DNA of 64,000 nucleotides from Amycolatopsis sp. WAC 01376 (GCF_003947415.1 NZ_QHKL01000015.1:19278-83277); one strand, 5' to 3'; shown: positions 26,412-35,265, counted from the first letter of the stretch. The notes: generated by a model not told the origin, from the letters alone. Translations and numbers: made by a program.

Positions 26412-27547
26412 CGATCGACCAGCAGGTACAGCAGGTGGGGATTCCTCGGCCGCGGCCGTTGCGGTCGATCGTCTACATGATCGTCAGCTTCGTGTTCCGG
26501 CTGCTTCAGTTCGTTTTGATCGTCGTGGGCCTGGCGGTCGGCATCGCGACGGCGGTGGTGTGGGTCGGTTTCCCGATCCTCATGGCCACGACCAACTTCA
26601 TCCGCTGGTCCGCCGACCGGGAGCGGGGCTGGGCGCGGACGATGCTCGAGACTCCGCTGGGACCGATCGAGCGGCTCCCCGTCGAGGGGCTTCCGCTGGT
26701 CAAGCGCTGGCTGACCCGGCTGACCGACGCGACGACGTGGCGCGACCTCGCCTACCTGATGGCGGCGTTCCCGCTGGCCTGCCTGGAGCTCCCGATCGCG
26801 ATCGCGTCGATCGTGCTGCTGCCGATGGCGATCTGGGTCACCCCGTGGCTCGGCTGGCTGCACGGCAACCTGGCGTACTCGCTGCTCGGCCCGAACCGCA
26901 CGCAGCGGCTGGAGCAGAAGGCCGAACGGTTGCAGTCGTCGCGGGCACGAGGGGTCGACGCCGCCGAGGCCGAGCGCCGCCGCATCGAACGTGACCTGCA
27001 CGACGGCGCGCAGCAGCGCCTGGTCGCCGTCGCGATGAGTCTGGGCCGTGCGAAGTCGAAGTTCGACAACGACCCGGACGCCGTGCGCGAGTTGATCGAC
27101 GAAGCGCACCTCGACGCCAAGCTCGCGGTATCGGAACTGCGCGATCTCGCCCGGGGCATCTACCCGGCCGTGCTCGGCGACCGCGGCCTCGACGCCGCCT
27201 TGTCCGCACAGGCCGCGAAGTCGCCGATCCACGTCGATGTCGAAGTGAACGTCGAGCCGAGGCCGCCGGCGGCGGTCGAGTCGACGGCGTACTTCATCGT
27301 CGGCGAGACGCTGACGAACATCGCGAAGCATTCGGGAGCGACCGAAGCGGGTGTGAAGGTGTGGCGCACCGACTCGATGGTCATCGTCGAGATCACCGAC
27401 AACGGGCACGGTGGCGCCGAAGTCCGGCCAGGTGGCGGCCTCGCCGGGCTCGCCGACCGGGCGGCCACGATCGACGGTGTGATCACCGTCGTCAGCCCGC
27501 CCGGCGGTCCGACGGTGATTCGTGCGGACCTGCCGTGCCAATGGTGA
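26408..27547 (+). CDS. Sensor histidine kinase (sensor domain plus HisKA_3)
   Basis: The 379-residue protein has an N-terminal membrane sensor domain (residues about 18-165, with DATTWRDLAYLMAAFPLA mirroring the upstream gene). A HisKA_3 helix has phospho-acceptor H198 (ERDLHDGAQQRL). The HATPase_c domain carries ETLTNIAKHSGA and GGLAGLADRA. It is coupled by ATGA overlap to the sensor-only gene and followed by a LuxR-type response regulator, so the three genes are one signalling operon. The signal is unknown; related systems often respond to envelope stress. Confidence 0.92.
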   Translation: MTIDQQVQQVGIPRPRPLRSIVYMIVSFVFRLLQFVLIVVGLAVGIATAVVWVGFPILMATTNFIRWSADRERGWARTMLETPLGPIERLPVEGLPLVKRWLTRLTDATTWRDLAYLMAAFPLACLELPIAIASIVLLPMAIWVTPWLGWLHGNLAYSLLGPNRTQRLEQKAERLQSSRARGVDAAEAERRRIERDLHDGAQQRLVAVAMSLGRAKSKFDNDPDAVRELIDEAHLDAKLAVSELRDLARGIYPAVLGDRGLDAALSAQAAKSPIHVDVEVNVEPRPPAAVESTAYFIVGETLTNIAKHSGATEAGVKVWRTDSMVIVEITDNGHGGAEVRPGGGLAGLADRAATIDGVITVVSPPGGPTVIRADLPCQW

Positions 27548-27552
27548 CCAGC

Positions 27553-27586
27553 TCGTGAGTGAATAGGCTCTGCCATTCACTCACGA
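27553..27586. repeat. 12-bp hairpin between kinase and regulator genes
   Basis: TCGTGAGTGAAT (27553-27564) and its exact complement (27575-27586) lie in the 52-bp gap before the response regulator ATG. The TCGTGAGTG arm also occurs in the inner hairpin at 15552-15597, so this may be another dispersed element. It could tune the regulator-to-kinase ratio. Confidence 0.6.
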
Positions 27587-27599
27587 CGCTGGGGGCAGC

Positions 27600-28241
27600 A
27601 TGCGGGTTGTCATCGCCGAAGACGCGGTTCTGTTGCGCGCGGGGGTGATCCGCCTCCTCGCCGACGAGAACATCGAGACCGTCGCGGCCGTGGACAACGG
27701 CGACGACCTGCTGCGCGCGGTCAAGGAGCACCGGCCGGATCTCGCGATCGTCGATGTACGGATGCCGCCCACCTTCACGGACGAGGGTCTGCGGGCGGCC
27801 CTGGGCGCTCGCGAGGTCATCCCGGGGCTGCCGGTTCTCGTGCTTTCCCAGTACGTCGAGGAGAGCTACGCCGTCGAGCTGCTGTCCGGAGGCGCGGGCG
27901 GAGTCGGTTACCTGCTCAAGGAACGCGTCGCGGACGTCGGGGACTTCCTCGACGCGGTCAAGCGGGTCGCCGGCGGCGGTACGGCCATCGACCCGGACGT
28001 CATCGCCCAGCTGATGGCACGAGGCCGCAAGAACCCCCTCGACGCCCTCACGGCCCGCGAGTCCGAGGTGCTGGGGCTGATGGCGCAGGGCCTGTCGAAC
28101 ACCGCGATCGCGAACTCGCTCGTCGTCTCGCACGGCGCGGTCGAGAAGCACATCGGCAACATCTTCGCGAAGCTCGGCCTCGAAGCGAGTTCGGTGGAAC
28201 ATCGCCGGGTCCGCGCGGTGCTCACTTACTTGGGTCGCTGA
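27600..28241 (+). CDS. LuxR family response regulator
   Basis: The 213-residue regulator has a receiver domain with acidic residues E7-D8, phospho-acceptor D52 (LAIVDVRMPP) and a Lys in YLLKERV, then a LuxR helix-turn-helix (LTARESEVLGLMAQGLSN). It is the third gene of the operon with the sensor protein and kinase, separated from the kinase by a hairpin. Targets are unknown; autoregulation of the operon is typical of such systems. Confidence 0.92.
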   Translation: MRVVIAEDAVLLRAGVIRLLADENIETVAAVDNGDDLLRAVKEHRPDLAIVDVRMPPTFTDEGLRAALGAREVIPGLPVLVLSQYVEESYAVELLSGGAGGVGYLLKERVADVGDFLDAVKRVAGGGTAIDPDVIAQLMARGRKNPLDALTARESEVLGLMAQGLSNTAIANSLVVSHGAVEKHIGNIFAKLGLEASSVEHRRVRAVLTYLGR

Positions 28242-28250
28242 CCTGGGGAA

Positions 28251-28275
28251 AGAGAGCAAGGGACCTTTGCTATCA
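28251..28275. repeat. 17-bp core repeat, single copy
   Basis: Core at 28255-28271 with flanks AGAG and ATCACT, ten bases past the response-regulator stop. Confidence 0.8.
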
Positions 28276-28385
28276 CTCCCCGGGCCGCTCCACGAAGCAG
28301 CCCGAGTAGCTCTTGGTGGCGAACCCGTCACTCACCTAACATGGGCAGACTGTTGGTGAGCGACGAGCCGAACCGAGGAGGACCC

Positions 28386-28637
28386 ATGACCGGCAGGCCC
28401 TCCCACAGCGTCCGCTTCTTCGGCGGGCCCCTCGACGGCCGCGTCCAGGAACTCGGTGACACCGAACCGGTCGCGGGCACCGTCCTCAAGCATGTCCATC
28501 TGCACGACGGGCCGAAGATCGAGACCCGGTACGAACTCGGCCGCGCCAAGGACGACTGCTGGGAATTCCGGCTGTGCTCCGCCCCGGTCCCGGAGCCCGC
28601 GCCGCGGCCCGAACCCGAGCCGGATGGCGTGGGGTAG
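28386..28637 (+). CDS. Small hypothetical protein
   Basis: The 83-residue protein contains SVRFFGGPLDGRVQE, a pattern seen in small actinobacterial proteins of unknown function, and a Pro/Glu-rich tail of about 20 residues. I chose the ATG at 28386 because GAGGAGGACCC precedes it. It is followed by a hairpin and stands alone. Confidence 0.72.
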   Translation: MTGRPSHSVRFFGGPLDGRVQELGDTEPVAGTVLKHVHLHDGPKIETRYELGRAKDDCWEFRLCSAPVPEPAPRPEPEPDGVG

Positions 28638-28658
28638 GGAAAACTCCACCTTCCGAGG

Positions 28659-28704
28659 GCGAAAACAGGAAGATCGATACGGCGGCCCGCACCGCTGTTT
28701 TCGC
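28659..28704 (+). terminator. Hairpin after small hypothetical gene
   Basis: GCGAAAACAG (28659-28668) pairs with CTGTTTTCGC (28695-28704). It is located 22 bases past the stop. The stem is modest and has no clear T tract. Confidence 0.4.
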
Positions 28705-28730
28705 GGCCCTGAAGCACCAGGCTCTTTTCC

Positions 28731-30056
28731 ATGCACACGAGCCAGAAGCAGGGCCGGGACAGGTTCCTGGACATCGTCCGAGCGGTCGCGATCCTCGCGG
28801 TCGTCGTTCAGCACTGGGGAATGCCGGTGCTCTCGTACGCCGACGGCCATCTCTCGACCGGGAACGCCCTCGCGACGCCCGGCTGGTGGGTCATCACCTG
28901 GCTCAGTCAGGTCATGCCGCTGGTCTTCTTCGCGGGTGGCGCGGCGAACCTGATCTCGCTGAGCCGCGCGGAAAGTTCCCGCTCCTGGCTCGCGGCCCGG
29001 CTCAAGCGGCTGATGATCCCGGTGCTGCCGCTGGTGGCCGTCTGGCTGTTCGTCCCGGACATCCTGCGCGGGATGGGCATTCCGGAGCAGCCGTTGCAGG
29101 TGGGCGGCGCGATCGCCGCGCAGCTGCTGTGGTTCCTGGCCGTGTACGTGCTCACCGTGCTGCTCACCCCGCTGATGGCCGCCGCGCACCGGCGCTGGGG
29201 CCTCAAGGTCCCGCTCGTGATGCTCGCCGCCGCCGTCCTCGTCGACGTCGCCCGCTTCAACGACCTCGGCCTGATCGGTTTCGCGAACGCGATCTTCGTC
29301 TGGATGGCCGTGCACCAGCTCGGTTTCCACTACACGCAGGGCCGTCTCGGCTCGATGAGCCGCAACGCCGCGTTGGGCATGTCCGCCGCCGGTTTCGGTA
29401 TCACCGCGCTGATGGTCGCGTTCGGTCCGTATCCCGCCAGCATGATCGGCATGCCGGGCGCCCCGGTGTCGAATATGAGCCCGCCGACCGTGCTGCTGGC
29501 CTTCCTCGCGATCGGCCAGATCGGGCTCCTGCTGGCCTTCAAACCGCAGCTGAACGCACTCGCCGCCCGGCCGAATCTCGACACCGCCCTGAAGTGGATC
29601 GGCCCGCGGTTCATGAGCGTCTACCTGTGGCACATGCCGGCCCTGATCGTCGTCTCCGGTGTCGCGGTCTACGGCCTGGGTTACGAGACCCCAGAACCGG
29701 GTTCCGTGCTGTGGCTGACGATGGTCCCGGCCTGGCTCGGCGCCTGCGGGCTGGTGCTCTTCGGCCTGCTGCGGCTGTTCGCCCGGTTCGAAACACAGAG
29801 CTCCGGCCCGGCCTCGACGGCGCACACGCCTCAGCTGGTCGTGGCCGGCCTGGCGATCGCCGGAGGCCTGCTCGGTCTCGCCGCGCACGGTTTCGCCCCG
29901 CTGAGCGACGGTCTCGCGCAGGGCCCGGTGCCGTGGGTGGCGCTGGCGACGGGCGGATTCCTTTTGGCGGGCAAGCAGATCCCGGTCACGGAACTGGGGA
30001 CGCGGCTGCTCGGCCGCGCCGTCTCGGTCACCGAGGTGGCGCAGCTCAAACGCTGA
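28731..30056 (+). CDS. Acyltransferase 3 family membrane protein
   Basis: The 441-residue integral membrane protein has about eleven transmembrane segments and starts with the family block RDRFLDIVRAVAILAVVVQH, which contains the Arg/His pair thought to be catalytic in Acyl_transf_3 proteins. These enzymes O-acetylate cell-surface glycans, lipids or secondary metabolites. No partner SGNH domain or biosynthetic cluster is adjacent, so the substrate is unknown. Its 3' end overlaps the convergent amidohydrolase gene by 11 bp. Confidence 0.85.
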   Translation: MHTSQKQGRDRFLDIVRAVAILAVVVQHWGMPVLSYADGHLSTGNALATPGWWVITWLSQVMPLVFFAGGAANLISLSRAESSRSWLAARLKRLMIPVLPLVAVWLFVPDILRGMGIPEQPLQVGGAIAAQLLWFLAVYVLTVLLTPLMAAAHRRWGLKVPLVMLAAAVLVDVARFNDLGLIGFANAIFVWMAVHQLGFHYTQGRLGSMSRNAALGMSAAGFGITALMVAFGPYPASMIGMPGAPVSNMSPPTVLLAFLAIGQIGLLLAFKPQLNALAARPNLDTALKWIGPRFMSVYLWHMPALIVVSGVAVYGLGYETPEPGSVLWLTMVPAWLGACGLVLFGLLRLFARFETQSSGPASTAHTPQLVVAGLAIAGGLLGLAAHGFAPLSDGLAQGPVPWVALATGGFLLAGKQIPVTELGTRLLGRAVSVTEVAQLKR

Positions 30057-30942
30057 GCAGTTTGGCGGGGGTGTCGTGCAGCACCGCCCGCAGGAACGGC
30101 TCACCCAGGCGATCGTCGGCTGCCCAGCCGGCGATCGCCTGCAGCTGTGTGGCGTACGAGTACGGGATGTTGGGGAAGTCGGTGCCGAGCACGACGCGAT
30201 CCGGGAACTCCGCCAGCAGGTCGGCCCAGTCCGGCGGAAGCGGGTTGCCGCGCGAGGTGAAGTCCACGCCGACCATCGTGGTGTCGAGGTACACGCGCGG
30301 ATACTTCCTGGCCAGCTCGAACGCGAAGTCGATCTCCGGCATACCCGCGTGTGCCAGGACCAGCGTCAGATCCGGATGCCGCACCAGGATCTCTTCGAAC
30401 AACCGTAGCCCGGTGTAGGCACCCTTCAACGGACCGTGTCCACAGTGGACGACCACGGGGACACCTGCGTCCGCCAGCGCGCCCCAGACGCCGTCCAGCA
30501 GCTCGTCACGCGGGTCGTAGGCGCCGACCTGGACGTGCGCCTTGAAACAGCGCGCACCCGCCCGCAACGCACCGTCCACAACGGACAATGCCGAGGGTTC
30601 CGGGTAGAACGTGCCCGTCGGCACGGCGTCCGGGACGCGTTCGGCGAACTCCAGCGCCCACGACGTCAGCCATTCGGCCATCCCGGGCTTGTGCGGATAG
30701 ACCAGCGGCGCGAACTTGCGCACGCCGAAGGACCGCAGGGTTTCGATGCGTTCTTCTTCCGACGTGCGGTAGTGCACCGGCCAGGCCATGCCGTAGTGCT
30801 CTTCGGCCTGGTCGAAGTAGGCCCACACCTTGTCCATGACCGGTTTCGGCAGGAAGTGCAGGTGCAGGTCCACGAGCCCGTCGATGCCCAGGGCCGAGAT
30901 CCAGTCAGGGATCTCGGCGTCCGAAGCGGGCCCGTGGATCAA
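30046..30942 (-). CDS. Amidohydrolase family 2 protein, coupled to smpB
   Basis: The 298-residue TIM-barrel metal hydrolase has the Amidohydro_2 signatures DLHLHFLP (HxH) near residue 22, the histidine in VVHCGHG, LAHAGMPE and the acidic LGTDFPNIP. Related enzymes are decarboxylases or hydrolases such as 2-pyrone-4,6-dicarboxylate lactonase. No ATG or GTG fits the N-terminus. The TTG at 30942 overlaps the smpB stop as TTGA and is my choice, so translation would be coupled to smpB. A metabolic enzyme in that position is unexplained. Confidence 0.82.
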   Translation of the reverse strand: MIHGPASDAEIPDWISALGIDGLVDLHLHFLPKPVMDKVWAYFDQAEEHYGMAWPVHYRTSEEERIETLRSFGVRKFAPLVYPHKPGMAEWLTSWALEFAERVPDAVPTGTFYPEPSALSVVDGALRAGARCFKAHVQVGAYDPRDELLDGVWGALADAGVPVVVHCGHGPLKGAYTGLRLFEEILVRHPDLTLVLAHAGMPEIDFAFELARKYPRVYLDTTMVGVDFTSRGNPLPPDWADLLAEFPDRVVLGTDFPNIPYSYATQLQAIAGWAADDRLGEPFLRAVLHDTPAKLLSV

Positions 30943-31421
30943 TCGTTGTACCGGCCCTTCAGCGCCCGGCCCAAGGCCCGGCTGATGGTGCGCTCCGCGT
31001 CGCGCTTGGAGATGTCCTGCCGCTTGTCGTAGGACTTCTTGCCCTTGGCCAGCGCGATCTCGACCTTGACCTTGCCGTCCTTGAAGTACATCGACAGCGG
31101 GACCAGGGAAAGCCCGCTCTCCTTGGTCTTGCCGATGAGCCGCTCGATCTCCTGGCGGTGCAATAGCAGCTTCCGGGTGCGGCGCGGCGTGTGGTTCGTC
31201 CACGTGCCCTGCACGTACTCCGGGATGTGCACGTTGCGCAGCCAGACCTCGCCGTCGTCCACCGTGGCGAACGCGTCGGCCAGCGATGCCCGTCCTTCAC
31301 GCAGGCTCTTCACCTCGGTACCGACGAGCACGAGACCGGCTTCGTAGGTATCGAGGATGGAGTAATCGTGGCGAGCCTTGCGGTTCGACACGATCACCTT
31401 GTGTCCACGTTCCTTGGGCAT
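30939..31421 (-). CDS. smpB: SsrA-binding protein
   Basis: The 160-residue SmpB binds tmRNA and brings it to stalled ribosomes. Family features include the ARHDYSILDTYEAGLVL block, GTEVKSLREG, HIPEY and a basic C-terminal tail (KGKKSYDKRQDISKRDAERT) that enters the empty mRNA channel. It lies downstream of ftsX in the common ftsE-ftsX-smpB order. The matching tmRNA is in this window at 25209-25578. Confidence 0.96.
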   Translation of the reverse strand: MPKERGHKVIVSNRKARHDYSILDTYEAGLVLVGTEVKSLREGRASLADAFATVDDGEVWLRNVHIPEYVQGTWTNHTPRRTRKLLLHRQEIERLIGKTKESGLSLVPLSMYFKDGKVKVEIALAKGKKSYDKRQDISKRDAERTISRALGRALKGRYND

Positions 31422-31473
31422 AGCGGCGACTCTACGTGAGTTTCTGTGTTCGGGCAGGTGGTTATCGGGGCGG

Positions 31474-32367
31474 CTAGTGGCGCACGTACAGGCGCAGCGT
31501 CACGTAGCCGGTGATCGCGGAAATGATGACCGAGACGGCGAGCAGGATCGGCGCCACCGGGAACAGCAATTCGAGCATGCCGACCGCGGGGAACACGTCC
31601 CCGGTGAGCACCAAGTCGAGCAACAGCACCTTGGTGAGCACGAGGAACACGATGCCGATGATCGCACCGACCAGGCCGGCGACCACCGCCTCCAGGAGGA
31701 ACGGCAGCTGCGTGTACCAGCGGGTCGCGCCGACCAGCCGCATGATGCCGACCTCGGTGCGCCGGGTGAACGCCGACACCTGGATCGTGTTGGCGATCAG
31801 CAGCAGCGCGGCGATGGCCATGATCAGCGCGGCGCCGAAGGCCAGGTTCCGCACACCGTTGAGCGCGTTGAACACGCGGTCCAGTGCCTTCTGCTGGTCG
31901 TCGACCTTGCTGACGCCGGGTTTGCCGGTGTACTCCTGGATGATCGCCTGGCTGCGCTCGGGGTTCTTCAGCTTGACGTGCAGCGACGCGGGCAGCGCCT
32001 CCGGTCCGGTCAGTGCGAGCAGTTCGGGCTGGCTCTCGAACATCTTCTTGAACCGCTCGTAGGACTGCTCGCGGTTCTCGAACACGACCGACTCGACGCC
32101 GTCGTTGCCCTGCAGGTCCTGGCGCAGCGCCTGGCAGGCGGACTGCGAGCAGTTCGGGTCACCGGAGCTGATGTCGTTGACCAGATAGACCGAAACCTCG
32201 ACGTCGGCGAGGAAGTTGGCCTTCATCTTGTCGATCGTGCCGACGGCCAGCAGGCCGAAGCCGAGCATGGCGAGGGAGACCGCGGTGGTGAGGATCATCG
32301 CGATGGTCATCGTGACGTTCCGGCGCAAGCCGGTGACTACCTCGCTGAAGACGAAACTGGCGCGCAT
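31474..32367 (-). CDS. ftsX: Cell division protein FtsX
   Basis: The 297-residue permease-like protein has one N-terminal and three C-terminal transmembrane segments. Between them is a large extracellular domain (residues about 45-165) containing the DPNCSQSACQALRQDL cysteines and the AIIQEY region. With FtsE it forms the complex that activates peptidoglycan hydrolases at the septum; in mycobacteria FtsX activates RipC. It follows ftsE by 51 bp on the same strand. Confidence 0.95.
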   Translation of the reverse strand: MRASFVFSEVVTGLRRNVTMTIAMILTTAVSLAMLGFGLLAVGTIDKMKANFLADVEVSVYLVNDISSGDPNCSQSACQALRQDLQGNDGVESVVFENREQSYERFKKMFESQPELLALTGPEALPASLHVKLKNPERSQAIIQEYTGKPGVSKVDDQQKALDRVFNALNGVRNLAFGAALIMAIAALLLIANTIQVSAFTRRTEVGIMRLVGATRWYTQLPFLLEAVVAGLVGAIIGIVFLVLTKVLLLDLVLTGDVFPAVGMLELLFPVAPILLAVSVIISAITGYVTLRLYVRH

Positions 32368-32418
32368 CGGGGTTGATGTCCCTTGGAAGTCGTGGGTAAC
32401 GGAGGAGGGCGGGGCCGG

Positions 32419-33108
32419 TCAGCGGCCGATGCCGTAGACGCCTCGGGCGTCGTCACGGATGACCTTGCCGAGCTGGAGCTCGACGACCCTGCGCCGCATC
32501 GAGTCCACGATCGAATGGTCGTGGGTGGCCATCAGCACCGTCGTGCCGGTGCGGTTGATCCGCTCCAGCAGCAACATGATGTCCTGGCTGGTGTCGGGGT
32601 CCAGGTTCCCGGTCGGCTCGTCGGCGAGCAGCACGAGCGGGCGGTTCACGAACGCGCGGGCGATCGCGACGCGCTGCTGCTCACCACCGGAAAGTTCGTT
32701 GGGGAGACGGTCGGCCTTGCCGTCGAGGCCGACGAGTTCGAGCACCTCGGGCACGACCTTGCGGATCGTGGGGCGCGGCTTGCCGATGACTTCGAGCGCG
32801 AACGCGACGTTCTCGGCGACGGTCTTGTTCGACAGCAGACGGAAGTCCTGGAAGACGCAGCCGATGGTCTGCCGCAGACGCGGCACCCGGCGGCGGGCGA
32901 GCTTGGCGACGTCGAAGTTGGAGACCATCACGCGACCCTTGCTCGGCACCTCTTCGCGCAGCAGGAGACGCAGGAACGTCGACTTCCCGGACCCCGAGGG
33001 ACCGATCAGGAAGACGAACTCACCTTTGTCGATCTCGACCGACACCCTTTCGAGGGCGGGACGGGTCGAGGTCTTGTAGACCTTGGAAACCTCTTCGAGC
33101 CGGATCAC
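32419..33108 (-). CDS. ftsE: Cell division ATP-binding protein FtsE
   Basis: The 229-residue ABC ATPase has Walker A GPSGSGKST near residue 37, signature LSGGEQQRVAIARA, Walker B VLLADEPTGNLDP and an H-loop in MATHDHSIVD. It powers FtsX-dependent control of cell-wall hydrolysis. It starts with GTG. The upstream gap holds a paired core repeat that follows prfB, so transcription probably starts again here. Confidence 0.95.
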   Translation of the reverse strand: MIRLEEVSKVYKTSTRPALERVSVEIDKGEFVFLIGPSGSGKSTFLRLLLREEVPSKGRVMVSNFDVAKLARRRVPRLRQTIGCVFQDFRLLSNKTVAENVAFALEVIGKPRPTIRKVVPEVLELVGLDGKADRLPNELSGGEQQRVAIARAFVNRPLVLLADEPTGNLDPDTSQDIMLLLERINRTGTTVLMATHDHSIVDSMRRRVVELQLGKVIRDDARGVYGIGR

Positions 33109-33169
33109 GGTTCGGCATACTACCCATGCCCGCCGTTAAGCCCGGGTAGCCCGGTCCCGGCGGCCAAGC

Positions 33170-33228
33170 GAGCAAGGGACCTTTGCTATCACTCTCTCCC
33201 GGAAAGTGATAGCAAAGGTCCCTTGCTC
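33170..33228. repeat. Paired core repeat hairpin (24-bp perfect arms)
   Basis: The arms GAGCAAGGGACCTTTGCTAT and four more bases (33170-33193) and their complement (33205-33228) flank an 11-nt loop. The hairpin sits between prfB and ftsE, past the prfB stop. Confidence 0.85.
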
Positions 33229-33243
33229 TCTCACGCAGGGTTG

Positions 33244-34347
33244 CTACGCGGCTCCGGACTGCTTGCGCCAGCGGATGCCCGCCTCGAGGAAACCGTCGAT
33301 ATCGCCGTCGAGCACGGACGACGGGTTGCCGACCTCGAACTCGGTCCGCAGGTCCTTGACCATCTGGTACGGGTGCAGCACGTAGGAGCGCATCTGGTTG
33401 CCCCAGCTGGAGCCGCCGTCCTTGAGCGCGTCCATCTCGGCGCGCTCCTCCTCCTTCTTCCGCAGCAGCAGCCGCGCCTGGAGGACCTTCATCGCCGCCG
33501 CCTTGTTCTGCAGCTGCGACTTCTCGTTCTGGCACGACACGACCACGCCGGTCGGGAGGTGTGTGATCCGCACCGCCGAGTCCGTCGTGTTGACGCTCTG
33601 GCCGCCGGGGCCGGACGAGCGGTACACGTCGACACGAATGTCCTTCTCGGGGATGTCGACGTGGTCGACCTCCTCGACCTCGGGCATCACCTCGACGTGC
33701 GCGAAGGAGGTCTGGCGGCGGCTCTGGTTGTCGAACGGCGAGATGCGCACCAGCCGGTGCGTGCCCTGCTCGACCGAGAGCGTGCCGTAGACGTAGGGCG
33801 CCGTCACCTTGAACGTGGCGGACTTGATGCCCGCCTCTTCGGCGTAGGAGATGTCGTAGACGTCCGTCGGGTAGCCGTGGCGCTCCGCCCACCGCAGGTA
33901 CATCCGGAGCAGCATCTCGGCCCAGTCGGCCGCGTCGACACCGCCCGCTTCGGACCGGATGGTGACCACTGCGTTCCGCGGGTCGTATTCACCCGACAGC
34001 AGGGTGCGGACCTCGAGCCCGTCGATGTCCTTGGTGAGCGCCGTGAGCTCGGACTCGGACTCGGCCACACTGGCGGAGTCGCCCTCGGCCTCGGCCAGCT
34101 CGTAGAGGACGCCCAGGTCGTCGAGCCGCTGCCGCAGCTCGGAAATGCGTCGCAGCTCACTCTGCCGGTGGGACAACTGGCTGGTGACCTTCTGCGCCGC
34201 TTCCGGGTCGTCCCAGAGGTTCGGGCTGGATGCCTGTTCCTCCAGCTCGGCCACCTGGGCACGCAGCGCATCCAGGTCCATCACCGACTCGATCTGCTTC
34301 AGCTTGCCGGCCAGGTCCTTCAGTGCCGCATCGAACTCATCACTCAC
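33244..34347 (-). CDS. prfB: Peptide chain release factor 2
   Basis: The 367-residue class I release factor recognises UGA and UAA. The anticodon-like tripeptide SPF (RISPFDNQSRRQTSF) identifies RF2 rather than RF1, and the catalytic GGQ is in SGPGGQSVN. The reading frame is continuous from a GTG start at 34347 (VSDEFDAALKDL), with no internal UGA, so the programmed frameshift of many bacteria is absent. A longer in-frame extension to 34404 does not match the family. It precedes ftsE, ftsX and smpB, a common actinobacterial order. Confidence 0.95.
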   Translation of the reverse strand: MSDEFDAALKDLAGKLKQIESVMDLDALRAQVAELEEQASSPNLWDDPEAAQKVTSQLSHRQSELRRISELRQRLDDLGVLYELAEAEGDSASVAESESELTALTKDIDGLEVRTLLSGEYDPRNAVVTIRSEAGGVDAADWAEMLLRMYLRWAERHGYPTDVYDISYAEEAGIKSATFKVTAPYVYGTLSVEQGTHRLVRISPFDNQSRRQTSFAHVEVMPEVEEVDHVDIPEKDIRVDVYRSSGPGGQSVNTTDSAVRITHLPTGVVVSCQNEKSQLQNKAAAMKVLQARLLLRKKEEERAEMDALKDGGSSWGNQMRSYVLHPYQMVKDLRTEFEVGNPSSVLDGDIDGFLEAGIRWRKQSGAA

Positions 34348-34413
34348 GTCGGCCAAGGTTACGGCAAAACCCACGACCGGTTGCGGGGAACCGGCCGTGG
34401 GCACCTGTCCGGG

Positions 34414-34914
34414 TCAGGACTGGGGGATGGAATCCAGCAGTTTCAGTGCCGCTTTCGCCTGCGCCTGAGCGAACTCGGCGACAGCCTTGGCGTAGGGGCC
34501 GTCGGCGGCCTTGGTGGCGACCTTGGCTTCGTCGAGCTGCTGGGTGTAGCTGGTGCGCGCCGACTCGAGCAGCGCCGAGCGCTGCTTCACCGTCAGCGAA
34601 CCGGCGTGCACGAGACGCAGGATCAGCGGGCTGCGGAGGTGGTCAGGGCCGGCTTCGGAAGTCAGCCACGTCTTGAACGCCTTCTTGCCCGCCGCGGTGA
34701 TGAGGTACTGCTGGCTCGACCGCGGGCCCTGCTTGCCGAGGCGGACGAGGCCCTCCTTCGACAAGGCGGGGAGCTCCCGGTACACCTGGCTGCGGGTCAC
34801 GCTGAAGAAGGCGCCGAAACGCTCACCCGCCCCCGCGACCAGTTGCCCGCCCGTGGCGGGACCGTCGTGGAGAAGACCGAGCAGTGCGGCGGCTGTTGCA
34901 TTCAATTCGGACAC
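34414..34914 (-). CDS. PadR family transcriptional regulator
   Basis: The 166-residue regulator has an N-terminal PadR winged helix (ALLGLLHDGPATGGQLVAGA, then VTRSQVYRELPALSKEGLV) and a C-terminal helical dimerisation region. It lies 66 bp upstream of prfB on the same strand and could be cotranscribed. No obvious operator is visible, and the ligand and targets are unknown. Confidence 0.87.
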   Translation of the reverse strand: MSELNATAAALLGLLHDGPATGGQLVAGAGERFGAFFSVTRSQVYRELPALSKEGLVRLGKQGPRSSQQYLITAAGKKAFKTWLTSEAGPDHLRSPLILRLVHAGSLTVKQRSALLESARTSYTQQLDEAKVATKAADGPYAKAVAEFAQAQAKAALKLLDSIPQS

Positions 34915-35144
34915 GTACTCTACGGTCCCACTTTTCGGAACCTGTGTCCACTGTGGTCAGCACATCTGTCCATTGTGGCTAGTGATATGCGCTCATTCGG
35001 CCCAACGGACTACGCCTGTCCACAAAGGACCGGACACGCTGCGCGACCGGCGACGGCCACGGACAGCGGCACACGTCCCCGTCCCGGCCGACAACAGCGG
35101 GTGATCGCCCTGAAGGGGGCACAGGGCACGGAACCGGAAAAGAA

Positions 35145-35181
35145 GAAGCGCGGATCTGCGATTTCCGCAGATCCGCGCTTC
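35145..35181 (-). terminator. Terminator of first initiator tRNA gene
   Basis: Perfect 16-bp arms 35145-35160 (GAAGCGCGGATCTGCG) and 35166-35181 are followed on the minus strand by TTCTTTTCC. The hairpin begins 11 bases past the tRNA 3' end. Confidence 0.85.
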
Positions 35182-35191
35182 GTTTTCTCTG

Positions 35192-35265
35192 TAGCGGGGA
35201 CAGGATTTGAACCTGCGACCTCTGGGTTATGAGCCCAGCGAGCTACCGAGCTGCTCCACCCCGCG
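35192..35265 (-). tRNA. Initiator tRNA-fMet (CAT), copy 1
   Basis: A 74-nt cloverleaf without encoded CCA. It begins CGCGGGGTGGAGCAG, has anticodon loop CTCATAA and T-arm GCAGGTTCAAATCCTGT, and ends CCCCGCTA. The first base C does not pair with base 72 (U), and three G-C pairs close the anticodon stem (GGG/CCC); both are marks of an initiator tRNA. It is identical to the copy at 37698-37771; identity extends over 83 bp (35187-35269 and 37693-37775). Confidence 0.95.

Noticed and set aside
33244..34347. Programmed frameshift in prfB
   Set aside because: I looked for an internal UGA near codon 25. The frame is continuous, so no frameshift is needed.
32383..35232. Plus-strand open frame of about 950 codons
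   Set aside because: It is antisense to ftsE, prfB and the PadR gene, all clear on the minus strand. The residue content (His/Arg/Leu/Gly-rich) is typical of shadow frames.
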